A stretch of DNA of 10,474 nt from Nitrospirota bacterium (GCA_003233615.1 QIMB01000368.1:1-10474); one strand, 5' to 3'; counted from the first letter of the stretch, positions 1 through 7,507 are shown. Notes: generated from the sequence alone by a model not told the origin. Made by a program: numbers and translations.

Positions 1-193
1 ATACATGGCTTGTTGTCTTTTTCTGTAGAGTGCTGTAGCGTCCAATTACGCCTTCACCTTCACGCCACCCTTCGTCCCTCTTCGGAACGAAGCCTGAAAG
101 GGCGATGAAGTCCTGAAATGTCTTGATTGAAAGTTAAAAAACAATAGGGCACAATCCTTCAATTGTATCCCTCGTGAATGAAAGGTAAATATC
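1..193. other. non-coding leader region before the Yip1 gene
   Basis: No convincing gene is visible here. There is a small inverted repeat (CTTCGT at 70-75 against ACGAAG at 87-92) with no T-tract after it, so I do not call it a terminator. The right half holds a possible promoter and the ribosome binding site of the next gene. The stretch could include the 3' flank of a gene outside the window. Confidence 0.4.
127..155 (+). promoter_or_regulatory. possible sigma70-type promoter for the Yip1-family gene
   Basis: TTGAAA (127-132) is followed after 17 bp by CACAAT (150-155), which matches TATAAT at four of six positions. Transcription would start near 162, giving a leader of about 30 nt that contains the AAAGGT ribosome binding site (181-186). 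Spacing is ideal but the -10 box is weak, so this is a candidate only. Confidence 0.3.
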
Positions 194-739
194 ATGACCC
201 CATTTGTTGATCGGATGATACGTGCGGCCAAGCTCGACGTGAACCTGTATGAAGAAGTGGAAGCTGACAAAGGCTCGATGGGTCAGGCAATGGGAGTGGT
301 CGTGCTATCCAGCTTGGCTGGTGGAATTGGGTTTATGCAGGATGCTGGAATGATGGGACTCATGATCGGCACGGTGGGATCGCTGATTGGATGGTATCTC
401 TGGGCTTTTCTGACCTATATTATTGGGACGAAACTTCTGTCTGAACCCCAAACCTCTGCTGATCTTGGTGAACTGTTACGGACAATCGGTTTCTCAAGTG
501 CCCCGGGCATGATTCGAGTTTTTGCTATCATTCCAGGCCTTGGCATGATTCTGAATCTCCTTGCGAGTATGTGGATGCTAGCCGCCATGGTCATTGCTGT
601 GCGCCAAGCCTTGGATTATCAGAGTACGTACCGCGCCATTGCGGTCTGTCTTATCGGGTGGGTTCTGCAAGCCGTCATCCTTGCGATCATCATGGCGATG
701 GTGGGTGGGGTTCCTCCTGAGTCAGTGATCGAGAATTGA
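194..739 (+). CDS. Yip1-family integral membrane protein
   Basis: The 181-residue protein looks like the bacterial Yip1-domain family, polytopic inner-membrane proteins of mostly unknown function. The first 30 residues are soluble and acidic (YEEVEADKGSM). Four or five hydrophobic segments follow, at about 31-48, 52-80 (possibly split), 105-138 and 148-171. Typical of the family are the 'GFSSAPGMI' stretch near 99-107, before a hydrophobic segment, and 'WMLAAMVIAVRQAL' at 127-140, where an aromatic-led helix ends in VRQAL. The ATG at 194 is supported by AAAGGT 7 nt upstream. The next gene starts 103 bp downstream, so co-transcription is possible but not shown. Assignment is by recognised sequence pattern; the cellular role is unknown. 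Confidence 0.75.
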   Translation: MTPFVDRMIRAAKLDVNLYEEVEADKGSMGQAMGVVVLSSLAGGIGFMQDAGMMGLMIGTVGSLIGWYLWAFLTYIIGTKLLSEPQTSADLGELLRTIGFSSAPGMIRVFAIIPGLGMILNLLASMWMLAAMVIAVRQALDYQSTYRAIAVCLIGWVLQAVILAIIMAMVGGVPPESVIEN

Positions 740-832
740 CGAAATATTGAAAGGACATTGTGCTTCAGTCTTACAGAACAATCATGTGTCTTACCCTTTC
801 CACATTTTTCATTGGACAACACTCATATACGC

Positions 833-838
833 GAGGTG
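833..838 (+). promoter_or_regulatory. ribosome binding site that selects the GDPD start
   Basis: GAGGTG lies 4 nt before the ATG at 843. The same frame stays open back to a TTG at 747, but that extension has no good site in front of it and would bury the signal peptide behind 32 residues. Confidence 0.55.
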
Positions 839-842
839 TACG

Positions 843-1835
843 ATGAGATGGGGCTGGATCGGCGCGAAATCGCAATGGGTGGCATGGCGAGTACTCGGAA
901 TCCCACTTGCAAGTACAATGTTCTTGCTGGGCTATGCTTCGCTTTCGGTTGCGAGTGAGCCCTCTCACACCCCGAAGCCCGGACTCCCGAAGCGCGGCAT
1001 CTCGGCCCACCGCGGAGGCCTGCTTGGATGCCCTTCGAACACGATCGGTGCGTTTCAGCGAGCCATCTGTCTTGGCGTCCACCAGATCGAGCTTGATGTG
1101 CGCACCACAGCCAACGATGTAATCGTCGTCGCACACGACGATCATGTGACAGACGTAGATGGGCACATGCTGCGCATCTCTGAGTCAACGCTCACTGAAG
1201 TACACAGCCTACGATTTGAAGCTTGTACGGGAGAGGAAGAAAAGGAAGGTATCCCCACACTCGAAGAAGCACTCGCCGTCATGCCGAAAAATATCTGGAT
1301 CAATGTGGATATCAAAGATAACGATCCTCACATTGCCAAGCTGGTTGCAGAAACAGTTGCCAAAGTCGATCGCTTTGACCAAGTCATCTTCGCCGCGCGC
1401 AATAAGGCTGTTCCCGCTATACGTAAGGTTGCGAAGGAGACCGGGGTACAAAGCTGGATTGCCAATATGAGCCGGGAAATCTTTCGTTGCCAGTACATTG
1501 ATGCCACTATTGATTCCTGTGCGGAATTCATCCAACTTATTACAGTACCGTATATCCCTTTCATACGCGGAAAACCAAGCCAAGACACAATGGATCGCTT
1601 GAATGACGGCGGAGTGCGGGTGAACTATTCGTGGCTCAGAGAAGATGACGAAGAAGAGTTACAACAAGAACTACACGACTTATATGACCGCGGAATTGCT
1701 TTTGTGCTCGTGGATCATGTTGAGCCGGCGATGAATGCGGCGGACTCACTCGGCATTCCTCCCCTTATTCCGCGCTGGGATAGCTCTTCTCTCCCTCCCG
1801 GTATGGAACTTCCTCGTTGCACACCTACTCCATAA
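843..1835 (+). CDS. exported glycerophosphodiester phosphodiesterase family protein
   Basis: The 330-residue protein belongs to the GDPD family (TIM barrel), which hydrolyses glycerophosphodiesters such as deacylated phospholipids to glycerol-3-phosphate and an alcohol. An N-terminal signal peptide is visible: basic start, hydrophobic core about residues 17-32, probable cleavage after SVA near 37. The protein is therefore likely periplasmic. Catalytic features are H56-R57 in AHRGG, the metal pair E83 and D85 in IELDV, and H98-D99 in VAHDD. PTLEEAL at 138-144 is also typical. Two departures stand out: the usual PENT reads PSNT (64-67), and the usual third metal ligand Glu of the E-I-K strand is Asp (D156 in NVDIK). 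Both are conservative, but they make the exact substrate uncertain. A CBS-domain gene follows after about 240 bp, so no operon partner is evident. Confidence 0.85.
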   Translation: MRWGWIGAKSQWVAWRVLGIPLASTMFLLGYASLSVASEPSHTPKPGLPKRGISAHRGGLLGCPSNTIGAFQRAICLGVHQIELDVRTTANDVIVVAHDDHVTDVDGHMLRISESTLTEVHSLRFEACTGEEEKEGIPTLEEALAVMPKNIWINVDIKDNDPHIAKLVAETVAKVDRFDQVIFAARNKAVPAIRKVAKETGVQSWIANMSREIFRCQYIDATIDSCAEFIQLITVPYIPFIRGKPSQDTMDRLNDGGVRVNYSWLREDDEEELQQELHDLYDRGIAFVLVDHVEPAMNAADSLGIPPLIPRWDSSSLPPGMELPRCTPTP

Positions 1836-2073
1836 TAGCCCTTAAGAACGTTCACGAATTCCTTGGATTCTATGGCTCGTACGACACCGAGCATCACTGC
1901 ATTCTGTTATCAGCTCTGTGCTCACGCAATTACGCACATTTTCTACGACGAGTTCCCTAATCCACCTCGCCTCCCTAAAACGCAGTCACTATGTTATAGT
2001 ATTTGACTATTTTTAACGAAAATCAGCGAACAATTTCTGCCATTCACCTTTCAACCAATTGGGTGCATCTATT
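1836..2073. other. intergenic region with candidate promoter
   Basis: No coding signal is seen in these 238 bases. A short inverted repeat (GCTCG at 1875-1879, CGAGC at 1888-1892) lacks a T-run and is not a convincing terminator. The right part carries the promoter candidate listed separately and the leader of the CBS gene. Confidence 0.4.
1992..2000 (+). promoter_or_regulatory. possible extended -10 promoter for the CBS-domain gene
   Basis: TGTTATAGT reads as an extended -10 element: TG, one base, then TATAGT, which matches TATAAT at five of six positions. No good -35 box is found 16-18 bp upstream, which extended -10 promoters tolerate. A start near 2007 would leave a leader of about 67 nt. 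Confidence 0.35.
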
Positions 2074-2919
2074 ATGAGTGAGCTTCTTTCGGTAGCTATT
2101 GCAGAATTTATGGAGCGAGATCTTGAACTGATCAGCGCAACGACCACCGCTATGGAAGCTGCTGTCCTTATGACAGATAAGCGTATTAGTTGCCTGGTTG
2201 TTCAAGGAGAGGGCGCTGATACCGATCAGCAACCGATCTTAGGGTTGGTGTCGGAGACGGATTTGGTTCGCAAAGTAATGGCCGCCGATCGGCCCGATGC
2301 CAATACGCCTGTGGGTCAAATCATGTCGAGCCCCTTACACACAATTGCGAGCCATAGACCCATGCTTGACGCAAGTCATGTTATGGAACAACAGGGCGTT
2401 CGCCATCTGTGCGTCACGGAGGGTGAAGAAATTGTCGGGTTGATTTCGATTCGTGATCTCGTCAGGTTTTTTGTGTATGCCGAGTCCGGCCCCATCCGAG
2501 AATTAGATAATGTGTATCGCCCACTCAGCGTGTTAATGCAAACATCAATTGAAACCATCGACAGCGACGCACCCGTTCAACAGGCGGTACAACAAATGGC
2601 CAGCAAAAAAGTCGGCGCCCTTTTGGTCAGGCAAGATGAGGCGTTAAAAGGCATTGTGACTGAACGCGATCTTGTTCAAAAAGTGCTGAGTGAGGAAGAA
2701 GATGCCTACGCACTCACGACCAAGGCCGTGATGAATCACCCCCTCATTGGTATCGATATTAATCGGACGATCCATGATGCCAGTGACCTCATGGCAGAAA
2801 AATGGATCCGCCATCTGCCCGTCACGGAAAATCAGAAAATCGTCGGAATTCTTTCGGTACGCGATCTGATCCGCATGATCGCAATCCGGGATCGTCCTCG
2901 GTTCCTCCGTCAGAAATGA
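2074..2919 (+). CDS. protein with four CBS domains (two Bateman modules)
   Basis: The 281-residue protein consists almost entirely of four CBS domains, at about residues 12-70, 82-135, 153-208 and 218-272. Each ends in the recognisable strand-turn-helix: GLVSETDLV, GLISIRDLV, GIVTERDLV and GILSVRDLI. Paired CBS domains usually bind adenosine nucleotides or similar ligands and regulate a partner; no catalytic or DNA-binding domain is fused here, so this is probably a stand-alone cytoplasmic sensor whose partner is not visible. I chose the ATG at 2074. An in-frame TTG at 2059 would add five residues; GGGTG at 2061-2065 is the only Shine-Dalgarno-like sequence and sits 8 nt before the ATG. About 170 non-coding bases follow. 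Confidence 0.85.
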   Translation: MSELLSVAIAEFMERDLELISATTTAMEAAVLMTDKRISCLVVQGEGADTDQQPILGLVSETDLVRKVMAADRPDANTPVGQIMSSPLHTIASHRPMLDASHVMEQQGVRHLCVTEGEEIVGLISIRDLVRFFVYAESGPIRELDNVYRPLSVLMQTSIETIDSDAPVQQAVQQMASKKVGALLVRQDEALKGIVTERDLVQKVLSEEEDAYALTTKAVMNHPLIGIDINRTIHDASDLMAEKWIRHLPVTENQKIVGILSVRDLIRMIAIRDRPRFLRQK

Positions 2920-3075
2920 ATTCGACAACAAAGAAGCCTAGGGCTAGAAAACAGACACATGGGTTTCTGGAGTCTTACGGTGAAGGGATACCTTTCCAAC
3001 ATCTTGTCCTTACGGTAGGTCGTTATGGCATACTGGTCGTAGCACATCCGTTGACAATTAGATCCATCCTGTCAC

Positions 3076-3083
3076 AAGGAGGT
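3076..3083 (+). promoter_or_regulatory. near-consensus ribosome binding site
   Basis: AAGGAGGT, 5 nt before the ATG at 3089, is the strongest Shine-Dalgarno sequence in the window. It fixes the start of the 119-residue gene and suggests efficient translation. Confidence 0.8.
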
Positions 3084-3088
3084 ATTTC

Positions 3089-3448
3089 ATGGGGCCAACG
3101 AAGGCTGTCGTGAAAGATGGCAGCATCAATGATGCAAAAACTGGGAAGCTTATCAAGGATGGTCTCACCACCCATGAGGCGGTTCAGGATTATGCGGCCC
3201 ATCATTATGTGACCCTTCCTGTTGTGGATAAAGCTTGCCAACCATGGTTGCTTGATGGCCAACCGATTTTTTGTTTGCGGGGCACCCGGTATGAAAATCT
3301 CCAAGACGAAGTGTTGCATTTAGCGCGATGTCCGGATTGTGGCGGCATGGGCATTCGGGATGACGAACCGATGGTCGAATCCGACTGTATCCGGTGCGTG
3401 TCCTGCGGCCATGAATTTGATACTCGGTTGGAGATGATGGAAAGCTAG
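3089..3448 (+). CDS. unknown protein with C-terminal zinc ribbon
   Basis: I do not recognise the family of this 119-residue protein. The first 75 residues are soluble and hydrophilic, with a lysine-rich start (KAVVKDGSINDAKTGKLIKD) and two further cysteines (C50, C62). The C-terminal third is a probable zinc ribbon: C81-P-D-C84-G-G, then C103-V-S-C106-G-H, with an extra C100 next to the second pair. Such ribbons serve in protein, nucleic-acid or structural contacts and do not by themselves give a function. The start is secure because of the near-perfect ribosome binding site. The gene runs tail to tail into the RbgA gene; the two stop codons overlap in a CTAG at 3445-3448. It is probably transcribed alone, since the CBS gene ends about 170 bp upstream. 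Confidence 0.75.
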   Translation: MGPTKAVVKDGSINDAKTGKLIKDGLTTHEAVQDYAAHHYVTLPVVDKACQPWLLDGQPIFCLRGTRYENLQDEVLHLARCPDCGGMGIRDDEPMVESDCIRCVSCGHEFDTRLEMMES

Positions 3449-4293
3449 CGAGGCGATTCTGGTGTCTCCAAGGTGGTACGACCGAGAGTACCGTTGCGAT
3501 ATTCCGTGAGTAGAATTCTCGCAGACTTTTCCCTGTCCAGCTCCCCGCCCTTGCCTTTCCGCAGACAGCCCCGTTTTCTGGCAATGGCTTCGAGAACACC
3601 TTCGCCATCTAACCCATCTATTGCAAAGCCATAACGCTTCGTCAATAAATCAGGGTAGCGTGCCAGTAGGAGGGTAGCAAGAAATTCAGCAATTTCTTCA
3701 TCGACGACAGCATTCGCGCCAATCGCATGGATGGCGGCCAGCATGAAACCCACGACCGGGTCTTCGATCTTTGGCCACAATAAGCCTGGTGAATCAATGA
3801 GCGTCATATGGTCATTCAGGGTGTGACGCTGCTGCATTTTGGTCACAGCGGGTTCGTTACCGACCTTGGCAAGACGACGATTGATCAACATGTTCATAAA
3901 TGTCGATTTGCCCACGTTAGGAATACCCATGATGAACATGCGTAACGGCTTGGTACTGCTATTCCGATGAGGCGCCAAAGCCTGACAAAGCTTGGGTACC
4001 TTCGACGCTTGGCCTGGCTTGTTGCAGGAAAGGGCCACAGCATTGATGCCAGATTCCTGGTTATACACATCCAACCACGTTTGTGTAATGGCAGGGTCAG
4101 CAAGATCGGCTTTATTGAGCACCTTCAAACACGGACGCTGACGATGCTGCCTTAGCTCAGTGATCAATGGATTACTGCTCGCCTCAGGCATTCGCGCATC
4201 CAGGACCTCGACAATGACATCAATTGTCTCCATTGTTTTGACCGCTTCTCTGCGCGCCGTATTCATGTGCCCGGGGAACCATTGTATAGACAT
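3445..4293 (-). CDS. rbgA: ribosome biogenesis GTPase RbgA/YlqF
   Basis: The 282-residue protein is a circularly permuted GTPase of the YlqF/RbgA type, which assists late assembly of the 50S ribosomal subunit in the cytoplasm. The diagnostic N-terminus IQWFPGHM (3-10) is present. The G motifs come in permuted order: G4 NKAD at 60-63, G1 P-loop GIPNVGKST at 123-131, G2 threonine T151 in PAVTK, and G3 DSPG at 167-170. The C-terminal domain (about 175-282) matches the family's extra helical domain. Length is typical; Bacillus subtilis RbgA is, as I recall, about the same size. AAAGGT 8 nt before the ATG supports the start. It is last in the apparent minus-strand operon, 36 bp after the NnrS gene. 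Confidence 0.92.
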   Translation of the reverse strand: MSIQWFPGHMNTARREAVKTMETIDVIVEVLDARMPEASSNPLITELRQHRQRPCLKVLNKADLADPAITQTWLDVYNQESGINAVALSCNKPGQASKVPKLCQALAPHRNSSTKPLRMFIMGIPNVGKSTFMNMLINRRLAKVGNEPAVTKMQQRHTLNDHMTLIDSPGLLWPKIEDPVVGFMLAAIHAIGANAVVDEEIAEFLATLLLARYPDLLTKRYGFAIDGLDGEGVLEAIARKRGCLRKGKGGELDREKSARILLTEYRNGTLGRTTLETPESPR

Positions 4294-4329
4294 CTGATAT
4301 TACCTTTTAGGATTATTCACTGTGTACTT

Positions 4330-5598
4330 CTACCTTCTCGCTTCTTCCAGATTTTGTCCAAACAAGATGTGTCCATAGCCAATGACAAACAACAGATAGG
4401 CTCCGCTCCAACATCCTGCGGCCATGGCCATACCAAGATCGCGCGATAGATCGAGACTCGGGCCAAAGACTCGCAGCATCGCTCCTAGATTCACCAGGAA
4501 ATATATCATGACCGTCAAGGGATCCGCATGCTTTTTGCGTCCGGTATGCCCAAGACTCGCCCGAGTCATGACGGCTAAGGTCATCACACCCATCGCTCCC
4601 GTGGTGAGTGCATGAATGGCATCTTCCGGATGCAACCCGATGCCAAGGATGGATCCGCCAAAAAGCAAAAAAGACATGGCCAACCAACCATATCCTACAT
4701 GCAGTATACAGACGAAGGGCTTACGCCATGTAAGCCAACCATACCAACGGCTCAGACGAAATAAATGGAGCACTCCGGCACACACGAAGGCATACCCAAC
4801 GCCCCTTGCCTCAGGGGCAATCATCCAAGCCACTGCCGTCACTCCGAGAAACACAATTGAGAAACCGTCAAAAGGGGAAAATAACACAGGCTGTTTAGGA
4901 ATAGCGTCTTCAGCCAGGGCATCTTCAGTAAAACTTTGAGTGATTGTTCCACCAATCATAGCCAACAATAGCATGATAATTGTCAGCGCCATTCGCACCG
5001 CCACATCTGCAGTACCCTGCCTCATCAACAGCTCATGAAAGAGTATGTTGGCGCATGCGTACAGACTCATTAACACGCCTATTGGCAATCGGTCCCACGC
5101 CTTTGCCACAACAATCTCGCGCCACACAATACTTGCAACCACCAGGAGAAATGCACTATCAATCATTGCCGAAACCCAGGAAGCCGTCATGACCACGCGT
5201 CCGACTAGCCAAAGGACCCAAAGAAGCGTCAGCGACACTCCTCTCATCGGAGGACGCTCAGTCCAATTGGGAATGGCAGTGAGCAAAAACCCGGTCATGA
5301 CACAGGGGAGAAAACCAAAGACCATCTCATGCACATGCCACTCTCGTGGCGGATACAGGAACGTCACATCCTCTATCCCGGACACGATCACAACCCAGGC
5401 GGGGATGGCAATTCCTGCAAAGAACGCAGCACTTAAAAAAAATGGGCGAAATCCATACGACCAGAAAGCCGGGCCCTGATAGGGAGAATTCTGACTGAGT
5501 GAATTGGGCATGGTAAACGGAGATTCAAGTTTTGTCAGCGAGTGATATCTTGATGATACGCTGAGACCGGCTACAGTGGATATGCTTTGTTGACCCAT
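4330..5598 (-). CDS. nnrS: NnrS family heme/copper membrane protein
   Basis: The 422-residue polytopic membrane protein belongs to the NnrS family, with about 12 predicted helices. NnrS proteins contain heme and copper and help bacteria tolerate nitric oxide and nitrosative stress; they are often linked to denitrification genes. Family signatures, numbered from 5598, are YGFRPFFL (48-55), REWHVHEMVFGF (85-96, with H88 and H90 candidate metal ligands), GFLLTAIPNWT (103-113), and the C-terminal HALTTGAMGVM (329-339) with R346, H351 and G353 in 'R.SLGHTGR'. The ATG at 5598 has AAGGT 6 nt upstream but lies inside the helicase gene (28-nt overlap) and adds a polar 29-residue tail. The ATG at 5511 fits the family better but has no clear ribosome binding site. 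No nitrite or NO reductase gene is in view. Confidence 0.9.
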   Translation of the reverse strand: MGQQSISTVAGLSVSSRYHSLTKLESPFTMPNSLSQNSPYQGPAFWSYGFRPFFLSAAFFAGIAIPAWVVIVSGIEDVTFLYPPREWHVHEMVFGFLPCVMTGFLLTAIPNWTERPPMRGVSLTLLWVLWLVGRVVMTASWVSAMIDSAFLLVVASIVWREIVVAKAWDRLPIGVLMSLYACANILFHELLMRQGTADVAVRMALTIIMLLLAMIGGTITQSFTEDALAEDAIPKQPVLFSPFDGFSIVFLGVTAVAWMIAPEARGVGYAFVCAGVLHLFRLSRWYGWLTWRKPFVCILHVGYGWLAMSFLLFGGSILGIGLHPEDAIHALTTGAMGVMTLAVMTRASLGHTGRKKHADPLTVMIYFLVNLGAMLRVFGPSLDLSRDLGMAMAAGCWSGAYLLFVIGYGHILFGQNLEEARR

Positions 5599-7181
5599 TT
5601 CATGACCTTGTGGAGTTCACGTTCGGTCATGGCTGTACGCGATTTTCGAAACTGCGAATAGACAGCCCGGTTCACGGTGCCATGTGCAAGTTTTCGCGAC
5701 TGCTCGTGGGTGCGGACATGTTTTTCGATTTGCTGTCGCAAGCGATCCAACCGTTCTTTGGGTGTTTCCTGATAGATTTCTGATTGAGCAGGCACGACCA
5801 GATTAGCCCACAACGCTTGATTACTCATCCCAAGAACACCCGAATGTAATGGTTGGATACTCGATTCTTCACGATCAGTTCTGGGAAACAACTCCAGGCC
5901 GTTCGGAGAAGCCTCATCTCCCAACAACTCAGATGACGACGCAGAACCAGCAATAGCCGTGTTCCGCTGCGATAGAATGTACTCTAAACATTCTCGAAAC
6001 GGTCGGTCATCAGGGGCATAAATGTAGGCCCGTTGCTCAGTATAGGGTCCAGCGAGCGGATCCATCCGTGTCGCACGATGCACAACCTGTTCAATCCAAG
6101 GCTTGGTCCGGATATGTGTTAAACAAATGAGATGGGTAATGGCAGGAACATCCAACCCTTCATACGCCATTGCCACGGTAATGAGACAATCTACGGCCCC
6201 ACGGCCTTGTCGTTTAAAGGCTTTAATGGCTTGATACGCTGCGGTAGAATCATCACTCGTGGCAATGATAGCCGGAACACCACGAGATTGGAGCCACGCT
6301 GTATATTTCTGCGCCTGCTCAATGTTGGCTGCCACAACCAGGAGTTTCGAGCGAGGATGGGTGGCGCGATACACCTGCCAATCCTTCACCCCTGTATTCA
6401 ATAGTTCTAGCGCAGCTTCTGTCTTGAGCGCCGTGAGCAGTGCCGCGGAAGATTGTTTCCCTGCATGCGCGAGACTTTCAACATGATGTTCGATCCCCTG
6501 GGTATCCAACCATGTCGCCTGGCAGTTTGCGTAATGGACAATCAGATCAATACAGGCTTGTTCGTGCAAGGCATCAGCCAAGGTGTATCGAATGATAGCC
6601 CGGGATTCCGTATGACTCCAGTCAATACGATCTCCACGATCTGTGTTGGTATAGGGTAGAAAAGCGATCGGGGATCCTTCCCCGCGCTCGAACGTCCCAC
6701 TCATTAACACTCGCAGGACAGCTTGGTCATACAACGGCTGAATAGCTTCATGCCACAGGCCGCCTTCTTCAAGATGATGCGGCTCATCCAGAACGAGGAG
6801 ATACCGTTTCCGGCGAAATTCTTTGGCATTGGTTTTTCGGGTGTCGGCCGCAAGAGCCTGATAGGTCGTCACGTAGGCAGCACAACCCTTCGTTGGATTG
6901 GCTTGATTCGTGGTCATCATGGCCTCCAACCCATGTCCCAATACAGCCCGGTGGGTTGGATTTTGAAATCCACGCGCACCCTGATCTTGCAAGACACTGC
7001 GTGGGACAATCCAACACAGCGCATCGGCTACCGCGGGAATCAACCGTGCCGCTAAGATCTGTGGCAGCAGACTTTTTCCTCCACCGGGTGTGACGGCACA
7101 CACAATGTCCCTCACATGTCTCCCGTCCAAAATGTCTTTGCAGATGTGCTCTAGTTCCCGTTGGTGCCGACGTAGCTTCAT
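5571..7181 (-). CDS. SF2 DEAD/DEAH-type helicase
   Basis: The 536-residue protein has a complete superfamily 2 ATPase core. It starts with a Q-tip-like LRRHQ (3-7), then Walker A TPGGGKS (31-37), motif Ib region TTYQAL (105-110), Walker B DEPH (132-135, where DEAH or DECH is usual) and motif III SGT (161-163). The second RecA lobe runs from about 275, with motif V AMAYEGLDVP (337-346) and motif VI QVVHRATR (365-372), whose arginines are the likely arginine finger. Residues 175-270 form an insertion. The C-terminal 130 residues are helical and charged, with no nuclease or methylase motif. Architecture resembles the type III restriction and phage-type helicases, but the substrate is unknown. 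It starts 1 nt after the zinc-ribbon gene, with AAAGGG just upstream, and overlaps the longer NnrS start, implying one transcript. Confidence 0.85.
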   Translation of the reverse strand: MKLRRHQRELEHICKDILDGRHVRDIVCAVTPGGGKSLLPQILAARLIPAVADALCWIVPRSVLQDQGARGFQNPTHRAVLGHGLEAMMTTNQANPTKGCAAYVTTYQALAADTRKTNAKEFRRKRYLLVLDEPHHLEEGGLWHEAIQPLYDQAVLRVLMSGTFERGEGSPIAFLPYTNTDRGDRIDWSHTESRAIIRYTLADALHEQACIDLIVHYANCQATWLDTQGIEHHVESLAHAGKQSSAALLTALKTEAALELLNTGVKDWQVYRATHPRSKLLVVAANIEQAQKYTAWLQSRGVPAIIATSDDSTAAYQAIKAFKRQGRGAVDCLITVAMAYEGLDVPAITHLICLTHIRTKPWIEQVVHRATRMDPLAGPYTEQRAYIYAPDDRPFRECLEYILSQRNTAIAGSASSSELLGDEASPNGLELFPRTDREESSIQPLHSGVLGMSNQALWANLVVPAQSEIYQETPKERLDRLRQQIEKHVRTHEQSRKLAHGTVNRAVYSQFRKSRTAMTERELHKVMKWVNKAYPL

Positions 7182-7182
7182 T

Positions 7183-7407
7183 CTACCCTTTGGCTAATTG
7201 AATCGGAGGGTACGGATGTTCAGGGTCACGTCGCACTTTGCCTTTCTGGTTTGCGGGCAGGCTGCCCTGTGCACGATTGCGAGCGCTCACAGGATCCTCT
7301 ATATGGCCGCATTGCAGACAACGGTCCATTAGAATTTGTTGACTGCTTCCTTCACGATCGTACACCGACTCTTTCACAATCAGTCCGCCACATCGAGCAC
7401 ATGCCAT
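7183..7407 (-). CDS. small zinc-ribbon protein
   Basis: The 74-residue protein carries one CxxC pair at C3/C6 (MACARCGG) and a second at C30/C33 (RCLQCGH), a two-knuckle zinc ribbon; the C-terminal half is basic and proline-rich with no hydrophobic segment. It resembles, from memory, short hypothetical proteins common in Nitrospira with the same CARCGG...CLxCG...DPV pattern; function unknown. I chose the ATG at 7407 because AAAGGAA lies 6 nt upstream. An in-frame ATG at 7470 adds 21 polar residues but sits almost on the predicted transcription start. Its stop is 1 nt before the helicase ATG, so the two are very likely co-translated. That makes a role alongside the helicase possible, though nothing in the sequence proves contact. 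Confidence 0.7.
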   Translation of the reverse strand: MACARCGGLIVKESVYDREGSSQQILMDRCLQCGHIEDPVSARNRAQGSLPANQKGKVRRDPEHPYPPIQLAKG

Positions 7408-7479
7408 GCTGTGTTCCTTTCTTGATGACGTTACAAGATCTTCAACTTGAGCGAGCGTCGAGTCCATCATGAAAACATC

Positions 7480-7507
7480 GCTATAGAAATACCCAAAATG
7501 TAGTCAA
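7480..7507 (-). promoter_or_regulatory. sigma70-type promoter for the zinc-ribbon/helicase/NnrS/RbgA operon
   Basis: On the minus strand TTGACT (7507-7502) is followed after 16 bp by TATAGC (7485-7480). The -35 box matches five of six consensus positions and the -10 box four of six. The predicted transcription start is near 7472, giving a leader of about 65 nt to the ATG at 7407. No other good promoter is seen between the genes of this operon. No clear FNR- or NsrR-like site is visible beside it. Confidence 0.5.

Noticed and set aside
70..92. Inverted repeat CTTCGT/ACGAAG near the left edge as a terminator
   Set aside because: No T-run follows on either strand and no gene ending here is visible.
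148..165. GGCAC-like sequence resembling a sigma54 promoter upstream of the Yip1 gene
   Set aside because: The required GC of the -12 element is absent at the correct distance; the overlapping sigma70-like boxes explain the sequence better.
747..842. Upstream TTG start extending the GDPD protein by 32 residues
   Set aside because: It would put a long polar stretch before the signal peptide and has no ribosome binding site; the ATG at 843 has GAGGTG before it.
3051..3056. Perfect TTGACA box before the 119-residue gene
   Set aside because: No acceptable -10 box lies 15-19 bp downstream; that position is occupied by the ribosome binding site, so a transcript from it would lack a usable leader.
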